A stretch of DNA of 6,342 nt from positions 1-6,342 of the forward strand of contig JAGMDB010000006.1 in the NCBI GenBank assembly GCA_023128875.1. The letters are read 5' to 3'. The DNA comes from Dehalococcoidia bacterium. Lineage in GTDB: Bacteria; Chloroflexota; Dehalococcoidia; GIF9; AB-539-J10. Positions within the stretch are counted from its first letter, which is position 1; every line of letters begins with the position of its first letter. Shown here piece after piece: positions 1 to 6,342 of this stretch. Both the position numbers and the translations under genes were made by a program. The notes beneath the pieces are model-generated. The model saw only the letters and a program-made list of their open reading frames with translations. It made no database searches and was not told where the DNA came from.

Positions 1-2747
1 TGGGCGTAAACATCCCTGAAGATTATCATGGCTTAACGCCTGAGGATTTAGTGCATATAGTACGCCATATTATTTTGATCAACAATGGTAAAGAGACTCC
101 TGACGATATTGACCATTTAGGCAATCGACGAGCACACACCGTAGGTTTACTAGTACAAAATCAATTTCGAGTCGGTCTATTCCGTTTGGAGAGAACTATC
201 AAAGAGCGCATGAGCATCCTTGGCCCTGAGGCAGCGACTCCTTCAGCTTTGATCAACATCCGGCCCATAGTAGCTACTGTAAAAGAGTTTTTTGGCCGGT
301 CTCAACTATCTCAGTTCATGGATCAAACCAACCCGCTAGCTGAATTGACTCATAAGCGTCGTCTTTCTGCCATAGGTCCTGGCGGCCTCTCCAGAGAGCG
401 GGCTGGCTTTGAAGTTCGTGATGTGCATCACTCCCATTATGGAAGGATTTGCCCTATAGAGACTCCTGAAGGTCCTAATATTGGTCTCATTGGCTCTCTA
501 GCTACTTACGCTTCAATTAATAGGTATGGCTTTGCGGAAACTCCGTACCGCAGGGCTATCCATGAGGTGTCTAATACCGTGCCGCAATTGTTAGGGAGGA
601 CAATCCAAGAGGATGTGGTGGATAACGAAGGCCATCCAGTAGCTGAACAAGGGACGTTAATTACAGGAGAGATTGTGCCAAAGCTAGCTTCTCTTCCGGT
701 GCAAACTATCAAGGTGGTTCCTTTTGCTTCTGACCAGATTGCCTATTTAACAGCTGACGAGGAAGATCAATATATCATCGCTGAAGCTAATGTCCCTCTC
801 AACGGAAGAAGCGAATTTGTTGAGGAAAAGATTGAGGTTAAGAAAGGTGGCAACTATTTTAAGGAGATAGGGGATAAGGTGGATTTCATGGATATTTCCC
901 CGAAGCAGCTATTCAGTGTATCCGCCTCCCTTATTCCATTTCTGGAACATGATGATGCTAACCGCGCTTTAATGGGCTGCAACATGCAACGTCAAGCGGT
1001 GCCCTTGTTGCACCCTCAGGCTCCGTTAGTGGCTACAGGTATGGAACGAGAGGTAGCTAAATATAGTGGACAGGTGATATTCAGCCCTATCAACGGTGTA
1101 GTAACTTCCGTGACCGGTTCACAAATCGTCATTGCGGATGAGGAAGGTGAAAATCATGTTTATAAGCTGAGCAAGTTCGTCAGAACTAATCAGGCGACGT
1201 GTATCAATCAACACCCAGTGGTAAACAAAGGGGACAAAGTTAAGAAAGGTCAAGTCATAGCAAATAGCTCTGCGATAGACGATGGGCAGCTTGCTTTGGG
1301 GCAGAATATTATCTGTGCCTTTATGAGCTGGAGAGGATATAACTTTGAAGATGCCATTATCATCAGCAACAGGTTGGTTAAAGAGGATACCTATAGCTCG
1401 ATTCATATTGAGAAATTTGAGATTCAAGCACGTGATACTAAACTTGGCCCGGAAGAAACGACTAGGGATATACCTAATGTAAGTGAGGAAGGTCTGAACG
1501 ATCTTGATGAACAAGGCATTATACGTGTCGGAGCCGATGTGAAGCCTGGCGATATCTTAGTAGGAAAAATTAGCCCCAAGGGTGAAACAGAACTTTCAGC
1601 AGAGGAAAAATTATTACGAGCTATTTTTGGCGAAAAAACGCGCGAAGTGAAAGACAACTCGCTTAGAGTACCACCTGGGGAATGGGGAAGAGTAATTAAT
1701 ACTAGAGTCTTCTCTCGTGATAACCACGATGAATTACCAGCAGGAGTGAACGAGCTTGTGCGGGTATGGGTTGCCCAGAAACGCAAAATTTCAGTGGGTG
1801 ATAAAATGTCAGGAAGGCATGGCAATAAAGGGGTCGTTTCACTCATATTACCCGAGGAAGACATGCCATTCTTGCCTGACGGCACACCTGTGGACATTAT
1901 TCTTAATCCACTAGGCGTTCCATCCCGCATGAATATTGGGCAAGTGTTAGAGGCCCATCTGGGGTGGGCAGCTTACGTATTAGATTTCAAGGTACTCAAT
2001 CCAATTTTTGATGGAGCTGATGCTCTAGCTATTGAGGATGCCTTAGCCAGGGTTTGGATAGCCTGGAAAGCAAATGCCGTTAGCCTTAACTCAGGAGATT
2101 CAACTGATACAGCAGCTAATCATGAGAAAATAAGAGCTTGGCTTGAGGATCATGGTTTCAGTGCTGCCAAAATAATGGGTGAAAAATATAAAGGTGCGGC
2201 TAAGAGAGCCTCTCTTTGTTTGTGGCTTGAGGAACTGGGGGTGGATACACGGAATTTGAGTGGCACGAATTTAGAGCAAATGGCACACAAGATTTACAAG
2301 GAGCAAAGGATATACCCACCTACCTTTGGCAAAATAGAACTTCGAGATGGGAAAACTGGTATGCCTTTCGATCAGCCCATAACTGTGGGCAACGTTTACA
2401 TGGCGAAATTAATACACCTGGTTGAAAACAAGGTGCACGCTCGCTCTACTGGGCCATATTCGCTTATCACACAGCAACCATTAGGGGGAAAAGCTCAATT
2501 TGGCGGTCAACGCTTCGGCGAGATGGAAGTATGGGCGTTGGAAGGCTACGGTGCGGCTCACACGCTTCAAGAAATGCTTACCGTAAAATCTGATGATGTG
2601 ATGGGACGAGCTAAAGCCTACGAGGCCATTATCAAGGGCGAAGGTATTTGCCAACTTGGTGTTCCTGAAGCATGTAAGGTTTTATTTATGGAACTGCGCA
2701 GTTTGGGTTTTGCTGTGGAGCTAATTTCTGAAAATGAAGAAAAATAG
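1..2747 (+). CDS. rpoB: DNA-directed RNA polymerase subunit beta (5' partial)
   Basis: Beta subunit of the core RNA polymerase, which with beta' forms the catalytic cleft. The gene is cut by the left edge: bases 1-2 belong to a broken codon, the first full codon is at 3, and 914 residues remain before TAG at 2745-2747. By comparison with remembered family members, roughly 350-400 N-terminal residues are missing. In order the fragment shows the fork/rifampicin region (residues 98-128), the [12 protein letters not shown] motif just after it, GYNFEDAI (near 1340), the [11 protein letters not shown] stretch of the flap, the active-centre motif [12 protein letters not shown] (599-610, with lysines 601 and 609 matching E. 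coli K1065 and K1073), [22 protein letters not shown] from about 827, and LTVKSDDV close to the C terminus. An insertion of about 108 residues lies at 673-780. The GTG at 51 is an internal valine, not a start. The neighbour is rpoC, 63 bases downstream. Identification is essentially certain. Confidence 0.98.
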   Translation, partial: GVNIPEDYHGLTPEDLVHIVRHIILINNGKETPDDIDHLGNRRAHTVGLLVQNQFRVGLFRLERTIKERMSILGPEAATPSALINIRPIVATVKEFFGRSQLSQFMDQTNPLAELTHKRRLSAIGPGGLSRERAGFEVRDVHHSHYGRICPIETPEGPNIGLIGSLATYASINRYGFAETPYRRAIHEVSNTVPQLLGRTIQEDVVDNEGHPVAEQGTLITGEIVPKLASLPVQTIKVVPFASDQIAYLTADEEDQYIIAEANVPLNGRSEFVEEKIEVKKGGNYFKEIGDKVDFMDISPKQLFSVSASLIPFLEHDDANRALMGCNMQRQAVPLLHPQAPLVATGMEREVAKYSGQVIFSPINGVVTSVTGSQIVIADEEGENHVYKLSKFVRTNQATCINQHPVVNKGDKVKKGQVIANSSAIDDGQLALGQNIICAFMSWRGYNFEDAIIISNRLVKEDTYSSIHIEKFEIQARDTKLGPEETTRDIPNVSEEGLNDLDEQGIIRVGADVKPGDILVGKISPKGETELSAEEKLLRAIFGEKTREVKDNSLRVPPGEWGRVINTRVFSRDNHDELPAGVNELVRVWVAQKRKISVGDKMSGRHGNKGVVSLILPEEDMPFLPDGTPVDIILNPLGVPSRMNIGQVLEAHLGWAAYVLDFKVLNPIFDGADALAIEDALARVWIAWKANAVSLNSGDSTDTAANHEKIRAWLEDHGFSAAKIMGEKYKGAAKRASLCLWLEELGVDTRNLSGTNLEQMAHKIYKEQRIYPPTFGKIELRDGKTGMPFDQPITVGNVYMAKLIHLVENKVHARSTGPYSLITQQPLGGKAQFGGQRFGEMEVWALEGYGAAHTLQEMLTVKSDDVMGRAKAYEAIIKGEGICQLGVPEACKVLFMELRSLGFAVELISENEEK
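294..386 (+). other. rpoB: Rifampicin-binding (RRDR, cluster I) segment of rpoB
   Basis: This segment encodes the conserved rifampicin pocket, beginning [15 protein letters not shown] and ending with SAIGPGG. The residues most often mutated in resistant bacteria are in their sensitive state: Asp at 321-323 (E. coli D516), His at 351-353 (H526) and Ser at 366-368 (S531). Differences from E. coli are conservative, for example Thr for N518, Ala for S522 and Ile for L533. By sequence the enzyme is expected to be rifampicin-sensitive. This says nothing about uptake or drug-modifying enzymes elsewhere in the genome. Confidence 0.9.
2019..2342 (+). other. rpoB: Lineage-specific insertion in beta, before the C-terminal clamp region
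   Basis: About 108 residues separate PIFDGA from RDGKTGMPF. In Bacillus-type beta subunits, as I remember them, the same gap is only about 25 residues. The segment looks helical and charged, with stretches such as [16 protein letters not shown] and [14 protein letters not shown]. Thermus and Chloroflexota beta subunits also carry an insertion at this point, so it is probably inherited within the lineage. It stays in frame, and conserved sequence resumes immediately on both sides. Its function is not known to me. It should lie on the surface of beta, since its edges flank an exposed loop in homologues. Confidence 0.75.
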
Positions 2748-2753
2748 ACTACT

Positions 2754-2781
2754 TTGCCGATGCTAAGCCAAAGCTTAAAAT
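2754..2781 (+). promoter_or_regulatory. Possible weak sigma70-type promoter for rpoC
   Basis: The spacer has TTGCCG at 2754-2759 (4 of 6 matches to TTGACA) and TAAAAT at 2776-2781 (5 of 6 matches to TATAAT), 16 bases apart. A transcript would begin near 2788, just upstream of the rpoC ribosome binding site. Such matches are common by chance in AT-rich spacers, and rpoB and rpoC are usually co-transcribed, so this is only a candidate for a secondary internal promoter. Confidence 0.2.
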
Positions 2782-2793
2782 TAGCCTGTACTG

Positions 2794-2800
2794 TGAGGTG
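2794..2800 (+). promoter_or_regulatory. Ribosome binding site of rpoC
   Basis: TGAGGTG is complementary to the 3' end of 16S rRNA and ends 10 bases before ATG 2811. The spacing is slightly long but workable. It supports 2811 as the start, and the protein from that ATG has the expected RpoC N terminus (conserved SPEQIRSWS about 16 residues in). Confidence 0.75.
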
Positions 2801-2810
2801 ATAAATAGAG

Positions 2811-5800
2811 ATGGTTCAGTTTGATGAATTAGATGCTATCAGAGTGAGTCTTGCTTCACCAGAGCAAATCAGGAGTTGGTCTCACGGTGAGGTGACTAAA
2901 GCAGAGACGATAAACTACCGCACTTTGAAGCCAGAAAGAGATGGCCTCTTTTGCGAAAGGATTTTTGGCCCTACCAAAGATTTCGAATGTCATTGTGGCA
3001 AATATAAAAAGGTACGGTACAAAGGTGTCATCTGCGATAAATGTGGGGTTGAGGTAGCTCATTCCAGTGTACGCAGGGAGCGTATGGGGCATATTGAGTT
3101 AGCTGCTCCCGTGGCTCATATTTGGTTTGTCAAATTGGTGCCTAGCCGACTTGCACTTCTTCTCGATCTCTCTCCACGGAACTTAGAGTCGGTTATTTAT
3201 TTTGCTCACCATATTATTACTTCGGTCAATGAAGAGGCTCGGAAAGAGAAGATTCACCAGATTGAGGAAGAAACAAGCCTGAAGATTAGTGAGCAAGAAG
3301 AGAGGGCAAACGGGAAAATTGAAGAATTACAAGCTAAAGCTAAGTCGGAAGAAAATGATGCGGTTATAGTAGAAAAGGTAAATCAGCTACGCGCTAGATT
3401 TGCGCAAAAAAAGTCAGAATTTGAGGAGGAGCTGAAAGTAAACAAGGCAGAGATAAAAGATCTTAAGCCATTGAAGCTGCTTGGTGGGGATCAATATCAA
3501 GAGTTTAAGAATAAATATGGTAGTATTTTTGAAGCGAGTATAGGTGCTGGAGCTATTCTAGAGATTCTAAAAAAAATTGACGTAGAGGGATTATACCAAG
3601 AACTCCTCGAAGAAATGCATAACACTTCTGGGCAATATCGCAAAAAGCTCAGTAAACGATTACAATTGTTTAAAGCTTTCAGGGCAAGCGGAAATAAACC
3701 TGAATGGGTGATTCTAACTGTGCTTCCTGTGTTACCACCAGCACTTCGCCCTATAGTGCAGCTGGACGGTGGCCGTTTTGTCATTAGTGATCTTAACGAC
3801 CTCTATCGGCGTGTTATTAATCGTAACAATCGCCTCCGACGCCTTATGGAGTTGGGGGCGCCTGAGGTCATTATTCGCAACGAAAAACGTATGTTGCAAG
3901 AAGCTGTTGATGCACTTATCGATAATGGACGAAGGGGACGTGCAGTCACCACTGGTAATAACCACACCCTGAAGTCTCTTTCAGCTATGTTGAGGGGGAA
4001 ACAGGGACGGTTTCGTCAAAATCTCTTAGGCAAACGAGTAGATTACAGCGGGCGCTCAGTCATCGTCGTTGGCCCCCAGCTTAAGCTTCATCAATGTGGC
4101 TTGCCGCGGCATGTAGCCTTAGAGCTATTTAAACCCTTCGTTATGCATAGGCTTATAGAGAGGGGTTATGCCAATAATGTGAAAATTGCCCGGCGCCAAG
4201 TGGAGAGAGCCAGACCTGAGGTTTGGGATTTACTTAGTGAAGTGGTTAAAGAACGCCCAGTATTGCTGAATCGCGCTCCCACATTACATCGCTTGAGCAT
4301 TCAGGCTTTTGAACCTGTTTTAATTGACGGGTATGCTTTCCAGCTTCACCCTTTGGTTTGTGCTGCCTTTAATGCTGATTTTGATGGCGATCAGATGGCA
4401 GTTCATGTGCCGTTGTCCAAGGCGGCAGTGAAGGAAGCTAGAGAGCATATGCTCAGCGTTCATAATATGTTGCTACCCAGTTGTAGTGAGCCAGTAACAG
4501 CACCTAGCCTTGATATCGTCCTTGGTTGTTACTATCTCACCCTCATTAAACCTGAAGCTAAGGGGGGCGGGAAGGTTTTTGGCAATTTTGAAGAGGCTAA
4601 GATAGCTTACGAATTGGGCATAATTGACTTTAGTGCTGAGATTGAGGTGCGAGACAGAGATAACGGAGGGCGAATAAAGACCACTGCGGGGCGAATTTTA
4701 TTCAATGAAGTTCTGCCTCCAGAGCTTCGTTTTTACAATGAAACGGCAGACAAAGCCACCTTAAAATCACTGGTATCTGATTGTATTCGTCTATCAGGCA
4801 ACGAGGCTACTGCTACTGTCCTTGATAACCTTAAGCAATTAGGTTTTGATTTTGCTACAAAATCAGGGATTTCTATTGCCATGAACGATATTGAAGAACC
4901 TCCAGGCAAAACTAAACTGCTTAAGGAGGCTGATAAGTTAGTTAGAGTCGCTGAAGATCAATTTAACCGTGGCTTTATCACCGAGGACGAACGCTATGAG
5001 AATGTAGTTCAAATTTGGATGGACACCACCGACAAGGTTGGCGAGGATTTATCCCAATCCCTGGACCGTCACGGTGGTATCTATATGATGGCTACGTCAG
5101 GAGCAAAGGGCAATATCTCCCAGATCAGGCAGATGGCGGGGATGCGTGGACTGATGACCGATCCATCCGGGAAAATAATAGACTTCCCTATTAGGTCAAG
5201 TTTCCGAGATGGGCTATCACCTATGGAATATTTTATTTCTACTCATGGTGCTCGCAAAGGATTAGCTGATACTGCTTTGAGGACTTCAGATAGTGGTTAT
5301 CTTACTCGACGCCTCATAGATGTGGCTCAAGATGCTAGCATAACTGAGAGAGATTGCGGTACTACTGAGGGAGTTTGGGTATCAAGAGAGAATGATGGAG
5401 GCGTTCTGCCTCCATTGGGTGAACGGATTATTGGCTATCTAGCGGCAAGCCAAATTGTTAACCCACATACAGGAGAAGTTATTGTTGCACGCAATGAGGA
5501 AATCAATGAGGAAAGGACCAAACAAATCACTGAGGCCGGCATAGCTCGAGTGTATGTTAGATCACCCCTTAGTTGTCAGTCTGGGTTTGGTGTTTGCCAG
5601 TATTGTTACGGTAGGGATCTAGCCAAAAGACAACTAGTAAATCTTGGTACCGCTGTAGGTATTATTGCAGCTCAGAGTATTGGTGAACCAGGCACTCAGC
5701 TTACTTTGCGTACTTTCCACACAGGTGGTGTAGTGGGCACTGATATCACTAGTGGATTGCCTCGTGTGGAAGAACTTTTTGAAGCTAGAACACCAAAGGG

Positions 5801-6342
5801 TAGTGCTATCATTTCTGATATTGACGGCACTGTTGAAGTGATTGATGTAGAGGAAGAAAACATGGTCAAAGTTACTAGCTCTGAATTTTATTCGGATCAA
5901 TATGAATTACCGCCAGGCATGGAAGTCGCTGTGACTGAGGGACAATTAGTCGATGTTGGCACCGTTCTCTTTAATCCCGCTCTTCCTTTAGAGGAAACTG
6001 AAGAGCAATTGCCAGCAATAGCTGAACAGCAACCTATAGTAGCTAGAGTTGCGGGCCAAGTTGTTATTGACGATAAGCATTTTTATGTCAAATATGCGGA
6101 AGAGGAGGAGAGAGAATACATAATTCCACGTGGCGCAAGGTTACTCGTTAAGACGGGAGACACTATTAAAGGAGGTGAACAACTCACCGAAGGAATCATT
6201 GCCCCACAAGATATATTACATATTATGGGAAAAGAAGCAGTACAACAGTATTTAATCGACGAAGTACAAAAGGTATATCGCTCCCAGGGAGTAACCATAC
6301 ATGATAAGCATATTGCTACCGTTGCTCGTCAAATGTTGAGAA
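2811..6342 (+). CDS. rpoC: DNA-directed RNA polymerase subunit beta' (3' partial)
   Basis: Beta' subunit, which carries the catalytic magnesium site of RNA polymerase. The frame is open for 1177 complete codons from ATG 2811 to the right edge with no stop. It ends just after ARQML, so about 110-120 C-terminal residues are probably missing. In order it shows: [24 protein letters not shown]; an N-terminal zinc site (Cys 60, 62, 75, 78); a charged coiled-coil insertion (about 141-224); LDGGRF and the clamp helices ([14 protein letters not shown]); the switch-2 region with [13 protein letters not shown] (to 417); NRAPTLHR (487-494); the catalytic loop NADFDGDQM (521-529); the bridge helix [13 protein letters not shown] (from about 811); the second zinc site (Cys 849, 922, 929, 932); and the trigger loop ending LTLRTFH (His 970, E. 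coli H936). The large trigger-loop insert of proteobacteria is absent. Two sandwich-barrel-like units follow. It sits 63 bases after rpoB and is presumably co-transcribed with it. Confidence 0.98.
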   Translation, partial: MVQFDELDAIRVSLASPEQIRSWSHGEVTKAETINYRTLKPERDGLFCERIFGPTKDFECHCGKYKKVRYKGVICDKCGVEVAHSSVRRERMGHIELAAPVAHIWFVKLVPSRLALLLDLSPRNLESVIYFAHHIITSVNEEARKEKIHQIEEETSLKISEQEERANGKIEELQAKAKSEENDAVIVEKVNQLRARFAQKKSEFEEELKVNKAEIKDLKPLKLLGGDQYQEFKNKYGSIFEASIGAGAILEILKKIDVEGLYQELLEEMHNTSGQYRKKLSKRLQLFKAFRASGNKPEWVILTVLPVLPPALRPIVQLDGGRFVISDLNDLYRRVINRNNRLRRLMELGAPEVIIRNEKRMLQEAVDALIDNGRRGRAVTTGNNHTLKSLSAMLRGKQGRFRQNLLGKRVDYSGRSVIVVGPQLKLHQCGLPRHVALELFKPFVMHRLIERGYANNVKIARRQVERARPEVWDLLSEVVKERPVLLNRAPTLHRLSIQAFEPVLIDGYAFQLHPLVCAAFNADFDGDQMAVHVPLSKAAVKEAREHMLSVHNMLLPSCSEPVTAPSLDIVLGCYYLTLIKPEAKGGGKVFGNFEEAKIAYELGIIDFSAEIEVRDRDNGGRIKTTAGRILFNEVLPPELRFYNETADKATLKSLVSDCIRLSGNEATATVLDNLKQLGFDFATKSGISIAMNDIEEPPGKTKLLKEADKLVRVAEDQFNRGFITEDERYENVVQIWMDTTDKVGEDLSQSLDRHGGIYMMATSGAKGNISQIRQMAGMRGLMTDPSGKIIDFPIRSSFRDGLSPMEYFISTHGARKGLADTALRTSDSGYLTRRLIDVAQDASITERDCGTTEGVWVSRENDGGVLPPLGERIIGYLAASQIVNPHTGEVIVARNEEINEERTKQITEAGIARVYVRSPLSCQSGFGVCQYCYGRDLAKRQLVNLGTAVGIIAAQSIGEPGTQLTLRTFHTGGVVGTDITSGLPRVEELFEARTPKGSAIISDIDGTVEVIDVEEENMVKVTSSEFYSDQYELPPGMEVAVTEGQLVDVGTVLFNPALPLEETEEQLPAIAEQQPIVARVAGQVVIDDKHFYVKYAEEEEREYIIPRGARLLVKTGDTIKGGEQLTEGIIAPQDILHIMGKEAVQQYLIDEVQKVYRSQGVTIHDKHIATVARQMLR
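2988..3044 (+). other. rpoC: N-terminal zinc-binding site of beta'
   Basis: The codons encode Cys 60, 62, 75 and 78 in the arrangement C-x-C-x12-C-x2-C, within FECHCGKY...ICDKCGVEV. This is the zipper zinc ribbon found in bacterial beta' subunits, which contacts upstream DNA and the nascent RNA side of the complex. All four ligands are intact. Confidence 0.9.
3231..3482 (+). other. rpoC: Charged coiled-coil insertion in beta'
   Basis: Residues 141-224 are rich in Glu, Lys, Gln and Ala with heptad-like spacing of Leu, Ile and Val (for example [16 protein letters not shown] and [17 protein letters not shown]). They lie between the N-terminal conserved block ([16 protein letters not shown]) and the [12 protein letters not shown] block. 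E. coli and Bacillus are much shorter here. As I recall, Actinobacteria and Chloroflexota carry a similar insertion. It explains why the catalytic aspartates are at 523, 525 and 527 rather than 460, 462 and 464 as in E. coli. Confidence 0.75.
4371..4397 (+). other. rpoC: Catalytic magnesium loop NADFDGDQM
   Basis: The invariant loop of all multisubunit RNA polymerases is present in full. Asp 523, 525 and 527 match E. coli D460, D462 and D464, which hold the catalytic Mg2+. It is followed by AVHVPLS, as in other bacteria. This is the strongest sign that the gene encodes an active enzyme. Confidence 0.97.
5220..5330 (+). other. rpoC: Bridge helix of beta'
   Basis: Residues 804-840 contain [17 protein letters not shown] followed by [18 protein letters not shown]. 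This matches the bridge helix that crosses the active-centre cleft and moves with the trigger loop in each nucleotide-addition cycle. Only minor substitutions are seen relative to other bacteria (PMEYF for VLQYF or VLEYF, RTSDSG for KTANSG or KTADSG). Confidence 0.9.
5640..5801 (+). other. rpoC: Trigger loop of beta', without a large insert
   Basis: [20 protein letters not shown] leads into [10 protein letters not shown] and then directly into [16 protein letters not shown]. The catalytically helpful His is residue 970 (E. coli H936) and Arg is 967 (R933). Leu 966 stands where E. coli has M932. There is no 188-residue SI3 insert, which argues against a gammaproteobacterial source. Confidence 0.88.
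5805..6197 (+). repeat. rpoC: Two tandem sandwich-barrel-like units in beta' (protein-level repeat)
   Basis: Unit 1 (residues 999-1057) and unit 2 (1076-1129) share one pattern: a short beta segment ending in IDG.V or VAG.V, a variable loop, Y-[LI]-[LI/P]-P-x-G, a V/L.V..G...(V/D)x-G turn, and a closing hydrophobic strand. Examples are YELPPG...[15 protein letters not shown] against YIIPRG...[15 protein letters not shown]. An acidic linker ([15 protein letters not shown]) joins them. In Bacillus beta', as I remember it, only one such unit lies between the trigger loop and the QEYLLHEVQKVYR segment. The repeat is visible in protein only; the DNA is not obviously repeated, so the duplication is old. 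Confidence 0.6.

Noticed and set aside
51..53. GTG at 51 as the start of rpoB.
   Set aside because: The same frame is open back to base 3 and already encodes beta-like sequence, so this is an internal valine in a gene cut by the window edge.
1119..1930. Two overlapping minus-strand open frames of 131 and 168 codons (1119-1514 and 1424-1930).
   Set aside because: They lie wholly antisense to highly conserved rpoB codons and their products show no recognisable domain; they are shadows.
2764..2777. TAAGC-CAAA-GCTTA hairpin in the rpoB-rpoC spacer as a terminator.
   Set aside because: The stem is only 5 base pairs with two G-C pairs and is followed by A rather than T residues, so it does not look like an intrinsic terminator.
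3423..3434. GAGGAGGAGCTG as an internal ribosome binding site.
   Set aside because: It is simply the Glu-Glu-Glu-Leu codons of the coiled coil, and no new conserved frame starts after it.
3769..3972. A plus-strand open frame of 67 codons in a second frame, with a minus-strand one of 77 codons over the same place.
   Set aside because: Both fall inside the conserved clamp-helix part of rpoC, with no ribosome binding site or domain to support them.
6171..6188. Strong Shine-Dalgarno-like GGAGGTG inside rpoC, overlapping the small inverted repeat GGTGA-ACAAC-TCACC.
   Set aside because: No ATG, GTG or TTG lies at a suitable distance downstream, and rpoC continues in frame; it follows from the Gly-Gly-Glu codons.
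1..6342. A hidden mobile element, CRISPR array, tRNA, riboswitch or defence gene.
   Set aside because: Except for 63 bases, the whole window is accounted for by two continuous core polymerase genes, and I saw no spaced repeats, terminal inverted repeats or tRNA-like folds.

Overview
The window holds two adjacent, co-directional housekeeping genes on the plus strand and nothing else that I can support: the 3' three quarters of rpoB (RNA polymerase beta subunit) and the 5' nine tenths of rpoC (beta' subunit). Both genes run off the window, rpoB at the left edge and rpoC at the right edge. I followed both reading frames codon by codon and found no internal stop or frameshift.

Layout: rpoB occupies 1-2747, with its first complete codon at 3. 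A 63-base spacer (2748-2810) contains the rpoC ribosome binding site and a weak promoter-like sequence. rpoC starts at ATG 2811 and is still open at 6342. There is no gene-free stretch over 300 bases. Other open frames on either strand lie inside these genes and read as shadows.

The two products form the catalytic core of bacterial RNA polymerase. Together they build the active-centre cleft: the beta double-psi-barrel lysines, the beta' NADFDGDQM magnesium loop, the bridge helix, the trigger loop and two beta' zinc sites. All catalytic and metal-binding residues I could check are present, so both genes look functional.

Organism: a bacterium with moderate GC (mid-40s percent on sampled lines). 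Beta has a long insertion between PIFDGA and RDGKTG. Beta' has a charged coiled-coil insertion after its N-terminal zinc site, lacks the large proteobacterial trigger-loop insert, and carries signature stretches such as GCYYLT and [10 protein letters not shown]. From memory of these families this best fits Chloroflexota, perhaps a Dehalococcoidia-like lineage. This is inference and was not tested by a search.

I did not find a novel system. The points worth a second look are small: a probable tandem duplication of a sandwich-barrel module in beta', lineage-specific insertions, unusual residues at usually constant positions, and two A-tracts in the coiled-coil-coding part of rpoC where slippage would truncate beta'.
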